A stretch of DNA of 7,554 nucleotides from Spirochaetales bacterium (GTDB lineage Bacteria; Spirochaetota; Spirochaetia; DSM-27196; SLAA01): positions 1 through 7,554 of the forward strand of contig SLBH01000114.1 of NCBI GenBank assembly GCA_007126415.1. Reading direction: 5' to 3'. The notes beneath the pieces were generated by a model. The model was not told the origin of the DNA. It saw nothing but the letters and a program-made list of their open reading frames with translations, and made no database searches. Each line of letters begins with the position of its first letter. The first letter of the stretch is position 1. Both the position numbers and the translations under genes were made by a program. This document shows, piece after piece, positions 1 to 6,378 of this stretch.

Positions 1-1676
1 AGGCGCGCGACGTGGCCCACGCGGCGAATGTTCTCGCGGCGGTCGTCGCGGTTGAAGCCGAGGTCGGCGTTGAGCCCGTGGCGCACGTTGTCGCCGTCGA
101 GCCGCGTGATGTTGTAGCCCTCATCGAACAGCTGCTTCTCGACCTGCTTGGCGATTGTGCTCTTGCCGGCGCCGGAGAGGCCGGTAAGCCAGACGCAGAG
201 CGGGCGGTGGCCCTGCCGGCGTATGCGGTCTTGCGGGCCCACGAGGCCCGGGTCCCAGGTTATATCGCTGGATTTCGGCGCCTTGAGGCGTTTGGCGCGT
301 TCGTCACGCTTGAGCTCCTCGATGGTGCTGCGCGATGAGTAGCGGATCATGCCGGCCGCCACGGTGCGGAAGTCGTTGGGGTCTATCAGCACGAAGCCGC
401 CGGTGTTGCGGTTGCGCTCGTAGGGGTCGAAGAACAGCGGCTTGGCGCTGGTGACCTTCACGCGGCCGATCTCGTTGAGCCCAAGCGTCTCGGCGCTTTG
501 GTCGCGGTGCAGCGTGTTGACGTCGAGCTGATACAGCACCTCGTCGACCAGCGCGTGGCTGCGGTTGGTGGTCTGCTGCAGGATGTAGTTGGTGTCGGTC
601 TTGAGATTATGACTCTCGTCCATCCAGCAGAGAGTGGCCTCGAACTCGTGCTCAACCTCCGGGATGTTGTGGCGCCGCACGATCATGTCGCCGCGGCTGA
701 TGTCTATCTCGTCCTCGAGCGTGAGGATGACCGACTGCCCTTCGGCGGCTTCTTCGAGCTCAGCCTTGTAGAAGTTGATGCCTTTGATACGCGAGCGCTG
801 CATGCTCGGAAGCGCCACCACCTCCTCGCCGACCGTGATGGTGCCTGAGACGATCTGCCCCGCGAAACCGCGGAAGTCTTGGTGCGGGCGCACCACGTAC
901 TGCACCGGGAAGCGAAAGTCCACGAGGTTGCGGTCGGCCGAGATCGTGACGTTCTCGAGGAACTGCAGCAGCGGCGCGCCCTCGAACCACGGCATCTTCT
1001 CGCTGCGGTTCACCACGTTGTCGCCCATCAACGCCGAGACCGGAATGAACTCGATGTCGTGCACGCTGAGTTTCTGCGCAAACTCTTGATACTCGGCGAC
1101 GATCTCGTTGTAGCGCTCCTCGGAGTAATCCACGAGATCCATCTTGTTGACGCAGACCACCACGTGCGGAATGCCGAGCAAGCTCGCGATGATGCCGTGG
1201 CGGCGGCTTTGGGGTAGCACGCCGTTGCGCGCGTCTATGAGGATGATCGCGAGGTCGGCGGTAGAGGCGCCGGTGACCATGTTGCGCGTGTATTGCTCGT
1301 GGCCGGGGGTGTCGGCGATGATGAATTTGCGGTGCGCGGTGGAAAAATAGCGATAGGCCACGTCTATGGTGATGCCCTGCTCGCGCTCGGCGCGCAGCCC
1401 GTCGGTGAGCAGCGCGAGGTTCACGTTCTCCTCACCGCGCAGCCGGCTCGAGGTCTCGAGCTGGTCCATCTGGTCCTGGAAGATCTGCTTGGTGTCGAAC
1501 AGCATGCGCCCGATCAAGGTGCTCTTGCCGTCGTCCACGCTTCCGGCCGTGGTGAAGCGCAGCAGGTCGCGCTCTTTTACCAGCTGCGTGCCGTGGGTAG
1601 CCTGCGTGCCGTGCGCTGCTCGGCCGGCGGTTGTGTTGGCACTTGCGGTTGTGTTGGTGTGCGTGTTTTCGTTCAT
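1..1676 (-). CDS. cysNC: Bifunctional sulfate adenylyltransferase subunit 1 / APS kinase (CysN-CysC fusion), C-terminus beyond the window
   Basis: With CysD, the CysN part couples GTP hydrolysis to formation of adenosine 5'-phosphosulfate (APS) from ATP and sulfate; the CysC part phosphorylates APS to PAPS in the cytosol. About 558 residues are visible. Residues 1-31 are a low-complexity extension. The GTPase domain shows the P-loop GSVDDGKST (45-53), EQGITIDVAYRYF (switch I, Thr103), DTPGHEQYTRN (122-132) and NKMD (177-180). EF-Tu-like beta-barrel domains follow to about 450. After a charged linker comes the APS kinase P-loop GLSGAGKST (499-507), then DGDNVRHGLN and DLGFNRDDRRENIRRV. The frame is open to the left edge, so the truncation comes from the window, not a mutation. 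ATG at 1676 is chosen because AAAGGAAG (1687-1694) lies 10 nt upstream; no in-frame ATG or stop lies between it and cysD. The gene starts 77 nt after the cysD stop, in the same direction. The fusion matches the NodQ/CysNC arrangement. Start and function are both well supported. Confidence 0.96.
   Translation of the reverse strand, partial: MNENTHTNTTASANTTAGRAAHGTQATHGTQLVKERDLLRFTTAGSVDDGKSTLIGRMLFDTKQIFQDQMDQLETSSRLRGEENVNLALLTDGLRAEREQGITIDVAYRYFSTAHRKFIIADTPGHEQYTRNMVTGASTADLAIILIDARNGVLPQSRRHGIIASLLGIPHVVVCVNKMDLVDYSEERYNEIVAEYQEFAQKLSVHDIEFIPVSALMGDNVVNRSEKMPWFEGAPLLQFLENVTISADRNLVDFRFPVQYVVRPHQDFRGFAGQIVSGTITVGEEVVALPSMQRSRIKGINFYKAELEEAAEGQSVILTLEDEIDISRGDMIVRRHNIPEVEHEFEATLCWMDESHNLKTDTNYILQQTTNRSHALVDEVLYQLDVNTLHRDQSAETLGLNEIGRVKVTSAKPLFFDPYERNRNTGGFVLIDPNDFRTVAAGMIRYSSRSTIEELKRDERAKRLKAPKSSDITWDPGLVGPQDRIRRQGHRPLCVWLTGLSGAGKSTIAKQVEKQLFDEGYNITRLDGDNVRHGLNADLGFNRDDRRENIRRVGHVAR
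1583..1657 (-). repeat. Two pairs of 12-bp direct repeats with 18-nt period in the 5' end of cysNC
   Basis: On the plus strand the 12-mer ctgcgtgccgtg occurs at 1584-1595 and 1602-1613. A different 12-mer, cggttgtgttgg, occurs at 1628-1639 and 1646-1657. Both pairs are offset by exactly 18 nt, so they stay in frame and encode HGTQ repeated at residues 22-25 and 28-31, and NTTA repeated at 8-11 and 14-17. Together they make most of the extension before the GTPase domain. This looks like duplication by slippage in a disordered, non-catalytic segment. Confidence 0.85.
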
Positions 1677-1753
1677 CGTCGATACGCTTCCTTTCGATGT
1701 GTGAGCGCGACCACAAAGACCGTGGCATCTGCGCGGGCGGCCGGCGCGGACGG

Positions 1754-2665
1754 CTAAAAGTACCCCTGCTTCTTGCGGTCTTCCATCGCGGCTTCGCTGC
1801 GGCGGTCGTCGGCGCGGCCGCCGCGTTCGGTGACGCGGGTGGCGGCGATCTCGTTTACGATGTCCTCGAGCGTATCGGCGCGGCTCTCGGTGGCGCCGGT
1901 GCAGGTCATATCACCGATGGTGCGAAACCGAACCCAGGCTGTCTCGGCCTTCTCGCCGTCGGTGAGGCGATTATACGGACCGAGCGCCAGGATTACCCCG
2001 TCGCGGCGCACGATCTCGCGCTCGTGCGTGCAGTACAGGCTCGGAAGCGGTACCTGCTCGCGCAGCATGTACTGCCAGACGTCGAGCTCGGTCCAGTTGC
2101 TGATCGGGAAGGCCCGGAAGTGCTCGCCGGGGCGCTTCATGCCGTTGTAGATGTTCCAGAGCTCCGGGCGCTGGTTTTTGGGATCCCACTGGCCGAAGCG
2201 ATTGCGGAAACTGAAAAACCGTTCCTTGGCGCGCGCTTTTTCTTCGTCGCGCCGCGCACCGCCCATCGCACAGTCGAACTTGAACTCGGTGAGCGCGTCG
2301 AGCAGCGTAACGGTCTGCTGCGAGTTGCGGCTGGGGTTGGGTCCTTCTTCTTCCTTCACACGGCCCTGGCTAATCGAGTCTTCCACGTAGCGCACAATGA
2401 GCTGCGCACCGATCTCCTGCATCCACCAGTCGCGGTACTCGATGGTTTCATCGAAGTTGTGCCCGGTGTCTATGTGCATGAGCGGAAACGGAATCTTGCC
2501 CGGCCAGAACGCCTTCTTGGCGAGGTACGACATCAAGATCGAGTCTTTGCCGCCGGAGAACAGCATCACCGGCCGCTCGAACTGCGCCGCGACCTCGCGG
2601 ATGACGTACACGGCCTCGGCCTCGAGAATATCTAAGGTGTTTCGAGGATACGCTTCGGGTGCCAT
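1754..2665 (-). CDS. cysD: Sulfate adenylyltransferase subunit 2 (ATP sulfurylase small subunit)
   Basis: This is the catalytic ATP pyrophosphatase-type subunit, which forms APS from ATP and sulfate in complex with CysN. The 303-residue length matches the family (E. coli CysD is about 302). The PP-loop SGGKDS lies at residues 37-42, MHIDTGHNF at 63-71, GGARRDEEKARAKER at 135-149, FPISNWTELDVW at 186-197 and RFRTIGDMTCTGA at 246-258. The C-terminus (TERGGRADDRRSEAAMEDRKKQGYF region) is the family's conserved tail. The segment at about 92-120 (VEDSISQGRVKEE..., SRNSQQT) resembles the non-enteric form of CysD. The ATG at 2665 lies only 3 nt after the permease stop and has just a weak GGTG upstream, so its translation is probably coupled to the permease. 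Nothing is broken or missing. Confidence 0.98.
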   Translation of the reverse strand: MAPEAYPRNTLDILEAEAVYVIREVAAQFERPVMLFSGGKDSILMSYLAKKAFWPGKIPFPLMHIDTGHNFDETIEYRDWWMQEIGAQLIVRYVEDSISQGRVKEEEGPNPSRNSQQTVTLLDALTEFKFDCAMGGARRDEEKARAKERFFSFRNRFGQWDPKNQRPELWNIYNGMKRPGEHFRAFPISNWTELDVWQYMLREQVPLPSLYCTHEREIVRRDGVILALGPYNRLTDGEKAETAWVRFRTIGDMTCTGATESRADTLEDIVNEIAATRVTERGGRADDRRSEAAMEDRKKQGYF

Positions 2666-2668
2666 GCG

Positions 2669-4522
2669 CTACACCATATACCACAAGGCGATCGCTGTCA
2701 CGCCGACCACCGCCGCGATTGCATCCATCGGGAGGCCCACGCGGAGGAAATCTCGAAAGCGGTAGCCGCCGGGTCCCTGCACAATGAGGTTGGTCTGGTA
2801 GCCGATTGGGGTGGCGAAGCTCGCGCTGGCCGCGATCGCGATCGCGACGAAGAACGGGGTGGGCTCTACGCCGAGGCTGCTCGCGGTAACGAACGCAATC
2901 GGGAACATCAGCGCGGCGGCGGCGTTGTTGGTGATGAGCTCGGTGAACAGCACCGTGGCGAGGAACACCGCCGCAAGCGCACCCACCGGGCCGAACGGCG
3001 CCATCAGCTGCACCAGGCCGTGGCCCACGAGCTCGGCGGCGCCGCTGTTGAGCAGCGCGCGGCTCACGCCGAACGCCGCCCCGATCGTGACGAGCACATC
3101 CCAGCGTACCGCTTCGCGCGCTTGCCCCGGGCGAATGGTACGCCCCAGGATCAGCAGTGCCGCAGCCGCAGCCGCGGCGTAGAACATATCCACCCGGTTA
3201 CCCCCGATCGTCGGCAGCAGCCGCCCGGTCGCGGCAAGCACCACCATCACCGCCACAACCGCAAGCGCGAACGCTCCTCTTCCTTTTGCCTCCGGGGCGA
3301 TGCGGTCGAGCGTGCTCACCAATAGAAACTCGCGTGAGAAACGATACCGACGGGCGAAGTTGCTTTTGGCAAGCAGCACGAGCGTGTCGCCCTCGTGCAG
3401 CTCCACGTCGCCGAGGCGCGCGTTCAAACGCTCACCGTTGCGGCTCACCGCCACCACCGCCGCGTCGTAGAGGCTTCGAAAGTTTGAGTCACGAATCGTT
3501 CGACCCACCGCCGCGCAGTTACCCGACACCACCACCTCCACGAGGTGACGGCGAATCTCGGCGGTGTCGACCGCGAGCGTTTGTTGGTCTACCGGCTCGA
3601 GCCCCGCGGTAGTCACCAGATCGGCCACTCCGTCGGTGCGCCCCGCAAAAAACAGCCGATCGCCGGCCGCGAGACGCCTGTCGGGCGTTACCGGCCCCAG
3701 GTGGTCTCCCTCGCGCTCAATATCGGTGAGGTACACGCTCTGCAGCCGGCGCAGCCGCGCCTGGTCCACCGTTTTGCCGATCAACGATGAGCCGCTCGGC
3801 ACGAGCATCTCGATGAAGTACTCTCTCGGCTGCTCGGTCATCTTCGCGAGCTCGTCGTAGCGCTCCGGCAGCAGCAGCCGCCCTACCACGGCGAGATACG
3901 CGTACCCAAACAGCCCGATCGGCACCCCCGCCCGCGCGAGCTCAAAAAACCTGAAGCCCTCGAGGCCGTTTTCGAGCATGAGGCCGTGCACCACCAGGTT
4001 GGTACTGGTGCCGATCAGCGTGCAGACGCCCCCGAAGATCGCGGCATACGAAAGCGGTATCAGAAATTTGCCGACCGGAAGCCGTTGCGACGCGGTCCAG
4101 CGCTTCACCACCGGGGTGAAGATCGTCACGATCGGAATGTTGTTGAGAAACGCCGAGAGCGTCGTCACCGGGGCCATCATCTTCAGGACCGCCCCCGCGC
4201 CGGCCCGCCTCACGCCGCCTGCCCCCGCGGTCCCGGCCGCGCCACCGGCGCCGACCGTAGCACCGCCGTCACCCAAGAACCGGTCGGCGAGCAGCTGAAA
4301 CACCCCGGTATTCTCAACCGCCCGACTCACGATAAACAGCAGCCCAACCGTGATCATACCTTTGTTCGAGAACCCCGCGAGCGCCTCCTCCGGCGACACG
4401 ACGCCCCCAAACAGCAGCACGATCAGCGCCCCGCCGAACACCGCATCGGGCCCGGTGATGTCCAGCGCCAGAAGCACAAGAATGCCGACGAGCACCGCAA
4501 GCGTAAAATACAACTCAAACAC
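2669..4522 (-). CDS. SLC13/DASS-family permease with two TrkA-C (RCK_C) domains, probable sulfate transporter
   Basis: This inner-membrane permease has two membrane halves flanking a cytosolic region. The 617 residues run: helices and the re-entrant SAFLNNIP motif (123-130), GTSTNLVV (171-178), first TrkA-C domain (about 232-304), second TrkA-C domain (about 325-394), then more helices with TELITNNAAAALMFP (527-541) and GYQTNLIVQG (574-583). The paired NN and TN motifs are the family's substrate and sodium/anion-site hairpins. Sulfate is inferred from the operon with cysDNC and from similar transporters beside sulfate genes; other anions are possible. The start is a GTG at 4522, with GGAG 8 nt upstream. 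The frame also allows a GTG at 4558, adding 12 residues, but that one lacks a comparable ribosome-binding site and the added residues do not look like a signal. A Gly/Ala-rich stretch at about residues 84-111 is unusual. The gene ends 3 nt before cysD. Confidence 0.9.
   Translation of the reverse strand: MFELYFTLAVLVGILVLLALDITGPDAVFGGALIVLLFGGVVSPEEALAGFSNKGMITVGLLFIVSRAVENTGVFQLLADRFLGDGGATVGAGGAAGTAGAGGVRRAGAGAVLKMMAPVTTLSAFLNNIPIVTIFTPVVKRWTASQRLPVGKFLIPLSYAAIFGGVCTLIGTSTNLVVHGLMLENGLEGFRFFELARAGVPIGLFGYAYLAVVGRLLLPERYDELAKMTEQPREYFIEMLVPSGSSLIGKTVDQARLRRLQSVYLTDIEREGDHLGPVTPDRRLAAGDRLFFAGRTDGVADLVTTAGLEPVDQQTLAVDTAEIRRHLVEVVVSGNCAAVGRTIRDSNFRSLYDAAVVAVSRNGERLNARLGDVELHEGDTLVLLAKSNFARRYRFSREFLLVSTLDRIAPEAKGRGAFALAVVAVMVVLAATGRLLPTIGGNRVDMFYAAAAAAALLILGRTIRPGQAREAVRWDVLVTIGAAFGVSRALLNSGAAELVGHGLVQLMAPFGPVGALAAVFLATVLFTELITNNAAAALMFPIAFVTASSLGVEPTPFFVAIAIAASASFATPIGYQTNLIVQGPGGYRFRDFLRVGLPMDAIAAVVGVTAIALWYMV
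4190..4273 (-). other. Gly/Ala-rich low-complexity insert inside the permease gene
   Basis: Residues about 84-111 of the permease (from the 4522 start) are nearly all Gly and Ala with two Arg, between LADRFLGDG and the helix leading to SAFLNNIP. From memory of the family this loop is usually shorter and ends in a Leu-rich helix, so roughly 13-15 residues look added. The reading frame is kept. Confidence 0.6.
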
Positions 4523-4530
4523 CGGAACCA

Positions 4531-4534
4531 CTCC
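4531..4534 (-). promoter_or_regulatory. Ribosome-binding site that selects the GTG start of the permease
   Basis: The minus strand reads GGAG, then 8 nt, then GTG at 4522. The longer alternative GTG at 4558 has no purine-rich site at a good distance, so the shorter protein is preferred. Confidence 0.55.
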
Positions 4535-4582
4535 GTACCGTAAAATTGGGCGCACCACGCTCGAAGACGCCGGTTCAGTCGC

Positions 4583-4612
4583 ACTCTACGACAGTACTCA
4601 TCCGATGAGCAA
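4583..4612 (-). promoter_or_regulatory. Possible sigma70-type promoter for the permease-cysD-cysNC operon
   Basis: On the minus strand TTGCTC (4612-4607) is followed by an 18-nt spacer and TAGAGT (4588-4583). The first matches only the TTG of the -35 consensus, and the second matches four of six -10 positions. A start near 4576 would leave a leader of about 54 nt before the GTG at 4522. The position is sensible for the first gene of the operon, but matches this weak arise by chance. Confidence 0.22.
4597..4609. promoter_or_regulatory. Perfect 6-bp inverted repeat in the divergent intergenic region, possible operator
   Basis: The sequence ctcatc-c-gatgag is a perfect palindrome with a single central base. 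It lies between the divergent permease and asparaginase genes and overlaps the spacer of the candidate minus-strand promoter, where a repressor or activator site would act. The arms are short and I cannot name a regulator. Confidence 0.35.
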
Positions 4613-4629
4613 TAGATTGGAAAATATGC

Positions 4630-4635
4630 CATACT
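4630..4635 (+). promoter_or_regulatory. Possible -10 element of the asparaginase gene
   Basis: CATACT matches four of six -10 consensus positions and ends 10 nt before the ATG at 4646. A transcript starting about 4642-4646 would have almost no leader, which would fit the absence of a clear ribosome-binding site. I see no good -35 element, so this is tentative. Confidence 0.2.
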
Positions 4636-4645
4636 ACCGAGCGAG

Positions 4646-5578
4646 ATGAGATCGATAATACTACACGGCGGCGCCTGGGATATCCCCGACGACGCCGTCG
4701 ACAACCATCACCAGGGCGTTCTTACGGCCGGTGCAATCGGGTGGGACGTCTTGAAACAGAGCGGCACCGCGCTTGACGCGGTTGAGCTCGCGATCAAACA
4801 GATGGAACAGGACCCCACCTACGACGCCGGGCGAGGCTCGTTCGTAAACCGCATCGGCGAGGTAGAGATGGACGCGAGTATCATGGACGGCCGCACTTTC
4901 GAGGTTGGAGCCGTCGCGGCAGTCCAGAACATCTTTCATCCCATCTCCCTGGCTCGACGGCTCATGGAGCGAAGCGAACATGTGCTTTTGGTCTCCGAGG
5001 GCGCGGCACGCTTCGCACGCGAGCAAGGAATCGCGTTCTGTACGCCCGAAGACTTACTCGTGGGCCGCGAGCTCGAGCGTTGGCGCCAAATCCGACGCAT
5101 CCCCGGCTACTCCGGTAAGCTTGCGTTCTCAGGCGCCGTCGAGGAGCCCACCCACGACCCCTCGCTCCCCGGTGATACCGTGGGGTGTGTCGCTCTCGAC
5201 GACCGCGGCAACATCGCAGCCGGCACCTCAACCGGCGGCACGCCCAACAAGTACCCCGGGCGCGTCGGCGACTCGCCGACCATCGGCAGCGGAACCTACG
5301 CCCTGAACAGCGCCGGCGGCGCCTCCAGCACCGGCTGGGGCGAAGCGATCATAAAGGTAGTTTTGGCAAAGACGGTGGTAGACGGAATCGAGCTCCTCGG
5401 GCTCAACCCCGGCGCCGCGGCAGAACGGGCCATATCGCTGCTGCACCATCGCGCCGACGGGTACGGCGGAGTGATCGCGCTAGACCCGCACGGCCGGCCC
5501 GGGGTTGCCTGGAACACCCCTCGCATGGCGCGCGCGTGGATGAACGACACCATGACGGAGCCGTTTGCAGCCGTGTAG
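4646..5578 (+). CDS. Plant-type (Ntn-hydrolase) L-asparaginase / isoaspartyl peptidase
   Basis: This enzyme hydrolyses L-asparagine and/or beta-aspartyl (isoaspartyl) dipeptides. It is made as a precursor that cleaves itself into two subunits. The 310 residues match the usual family length. The N-terminus IILHGGAW is the family start; DAGRGSFVNRIGEVEMDASIMDG (60-82) is the conserved glycine-rich and metal-loop region. The expected autocleavage site is GDT-VG, giving Thr178 as the new N-terminal nucleophile, followed by TSTGG (194-198) and the GRVGDSP substrate loop (205-211). All key residues are present, so it should be active. The motifs do not decide between asparaginase and isoaspartyl dipeptidase. 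ATG at 4646 is the only reasonable start: an in-frame TAG lies at 4613, and no strong ribosome-binding site precedes the ATG. The gene is transcribed away from the sulfate operon and converges with the UPF0149 gene. No metabolic link to its neighbours is evident. Confidence 0.93.
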   Translation: MRSIILHGGAWDIPDDAVDNHHQGVLTAGAIGWDVLKQSGTALDAVELAIKQMEQDPTYDAGRGSFVNRIGEVEMDASIMDGRTFEVGAVAAVQNIFHPISLARRLMERSEHVLLVSEGAARFAREQGIAFCTPEDLLVGRELERWRQIRRIPGYSGKLAFSGAVEEPTHDPSLPGDTVGCVALDDRGNIAAGTSTGGTPNKYPGRVGDSPTIGSGTYALNSAGGASSTGWGEAIIKVVLAKTVVDGIELLGLNPGAAAERAISLLHHRADGYGGVIALDPHGRPGVAWNTPRMARAWMNDTMTEPFAAV

Positions 5579-5593
5579 CCCGAGCCCCCGGCA

Positions 5594-5626
5594 GCGCCTA
5601 TCTGCGCGTCACGCCGCCGCAGGCGC
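5594..5626. terminator. Weak hairpin between convergent genes, possible terminator
   Basis: In the 78-bp gap between the converging asparaginase and UPF0149 genes, gcgcct (5594-5599) can pair with aggcgc (5621-5626). As an alternative, ctgcg (5602-5606) can pair with cgcag (5618-5622). Neither strand has a T-tract after the stem, so it is not a textbook intrinsic terminator. The position is the main support. Confidence 0.25.
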
Positions 5627-5656
5627 CCGGTGGGCCGGTGGGCGGCTATACGCGGT

Positions 5657-6304
5657 TCAGCCGCCGTCCCCGCGCCCGTGCCCATCGGCGCCGTCGGTGT
5701 GGCCGTTGCCGCCCCTGCGCTGCTGGAAATCCTGGAGATGGCGCGCGCGCGCGTGCGAGGCCACGAGGCGAACCACCTGCGGTAGTTGGCCGAGCTGCTG
5801 GGTGACGAACTCGGTAATCTCTCCGGCGCTCGGCTCTTCCTCGAACTCTATCTCCGACAGCGCATCCTTCGGGTCGCGAATGATGAGCGGGATGATCATC
5901 GCCTGGCGCACGTCTTCGTCCTCTTGCACGAAGCGATCGCCGTCACCGATCACGAACCCGCGCCAGAACGCCTCGGCCCAACGCGAGGCTTGGTAGCGGT
6001 CGTCGGCGTTCGGCTGCTCCACGCGAAACGGCGGGCGAAACTCCTCGGTGGTGATGACCTCGGCGATCTCGTTGTAGCTTTCCATGATGCCGTACAGGAT
6101 TCGTTTAAGCCCCTCCTCGCTCCGGAAGGCGTGCTCCGGCACCTCGCGCTCGGCGTCGGCACGCAGCAGCTCCTCCGCCCACACCATCGGCTCGGGGTCG
6201 CCCGGGGCGCACAACACCCCGCAGAAAAACCCGTGAATCTGCACCGCGTTCATCGGCGCGGGCGAAAATTCAAACAGAATCGCTTCGAGATCTTTGGTCT
6301 GCAT
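5657..6304 (-). CDS. UPF0149/YecA-like family protein of unknown function
   Basis: The 215-residue soluble protein has no signal peptide or membrane segment. It shows the family pattern: an early IHGFFCGVLCAPGDPEP block (23-39), an acidic middle part, and the conserved WAEAFWRGFVIG block (109-120), followed by a stretch ending IIPLIIRDPKD. The biochemical role of the family is not established as far as I know. Some relatives carry a C-terminal SEC-C zinc motif; this one has no such cysteines and instead ends in a Gly/Asp/His-rich tail (198-215). The ATG at 6304 is chosen because AAAGGAG lies 8 nt upstream. The frame stays open 17 codons further, to an ATG at 6355, but that stretch holds the likely promoter. 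It lies 74 nt after the epimerase gene in the same direction. Family assignment is from remembered motifs and is fairly sure; function is unknown. Confidence 0.8.
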   Translation of the reverse strand: MQTKDLEAILFEFSPAPMNAVQIHGFFCGVLCAPGDPEPMVWAEELLRADAEREVPEHAFRSEEGLKRILYGIMESYNEIAEVITTEEFRPPFRVEQPNADDRYQASRWAEAFWRGFVIGDGDRFVQEDEDVRQAMIIPLIIRDPKDALSEIEFEEEPSAGEITEFVTQQLGQLPQVVRLVASHARARHLQDFQQRRGGNGHTDGADGHGRGDGG

Positions 6305-6312
6305 GGCGTGGG

Positions 6313-6319
6313 CTCCTTT
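6313..6319 (-). promoter_or_regulatory. Strong ribosome-binding site deciding the UPF0149 gene start
   Basis: The minus strand reads AAAGGAG, 8 nt before ATG at 6304. It is the best ribosome-binding site in the window and argues against the upstream in-frame ATG at 6355. Confidence 0.75.
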
Positions 6320-6338
6320 CGTGGGCTGCTTGCTTTTC

Positions 6339-6347
6339 ATTCTATCA
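6339..6347 (-). promoter_or_regulatory. Extended -10 promoter candidate for the UPF0149 gene
   Basis: The minus strand reads TGATAGAAT, which fits the extended -10 pattern TGnTATAAT with one mismatch. No clear -35 is seen, which extended -10 promoters can tolerate. Transcription would start near 6332, leaving a leader of about 28 nt that includes the ribosome-binding site. This suggests the gene need not depend on the epimerase transcript. Confidence 0.4.
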
Positions 6348-6356
6348 CGCCGCACG

Positions 6357-6378
6357 GCGCCGAGTACCCGGTCGGCGC
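6357..6378 (-). terminator. 7-bp perfect hairpin right after the epimerase stop, possible terminator
   Basis: gcgccga (6357-6363) pairs perfectly with tcggcgc (6372-6378) around an 8-nt loop, directly after the epimerase stop codon (6379-6381). The minus strand has no U-tract after the stem, so factor-independent termination is doubtful. It may instead protect the 3' end or be attenuating. Confidence 0.35.

Noticed and set aside
1..180. Possible truncated or pseudogene APS kinase
   Set aside because: The frame is intact to the first base of the window, with P-loop and DGDN motifs present; the end is simply outside the window.
1677..1753. Separate promoter or regulatory element between cysD and cysNC
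   Set aside because: I see only a ribosome-binding site and no convincing -10/-35 pair or hairpin; the genes are most simply co-transcribed.
1631..2635. Plus-strand open frame of 334 codons opposite cysD
   Set aside because: It lies antisense to a complete, strongly conserved cysD and has no recognisable domain or ribosome-binding site. High GC makes such long shadow frames common.
3157..3612. Plus-strand frame of 151 codons opposite the permease
   Set aside because: The Pro/Arg-rich translation is typical of an out-of-frame reading of a GC-rich gene.
4626..4649. Very short frame starting at ATG 4626, overlapping the asparaginase start
   Set aside because: It stops after seven codons (TGA overlapping the asparaginase ATG). 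A coupling leader peptide is possible in principle, but there is no ribosome-binding site to support it.
5185..5805. Plus-strand open frame of 206 codons overlapping the asparaginase end
   Set aside because: It is a +1 shadow of the asparaginase with Arg-rich, low-complexity translation, not a gene.
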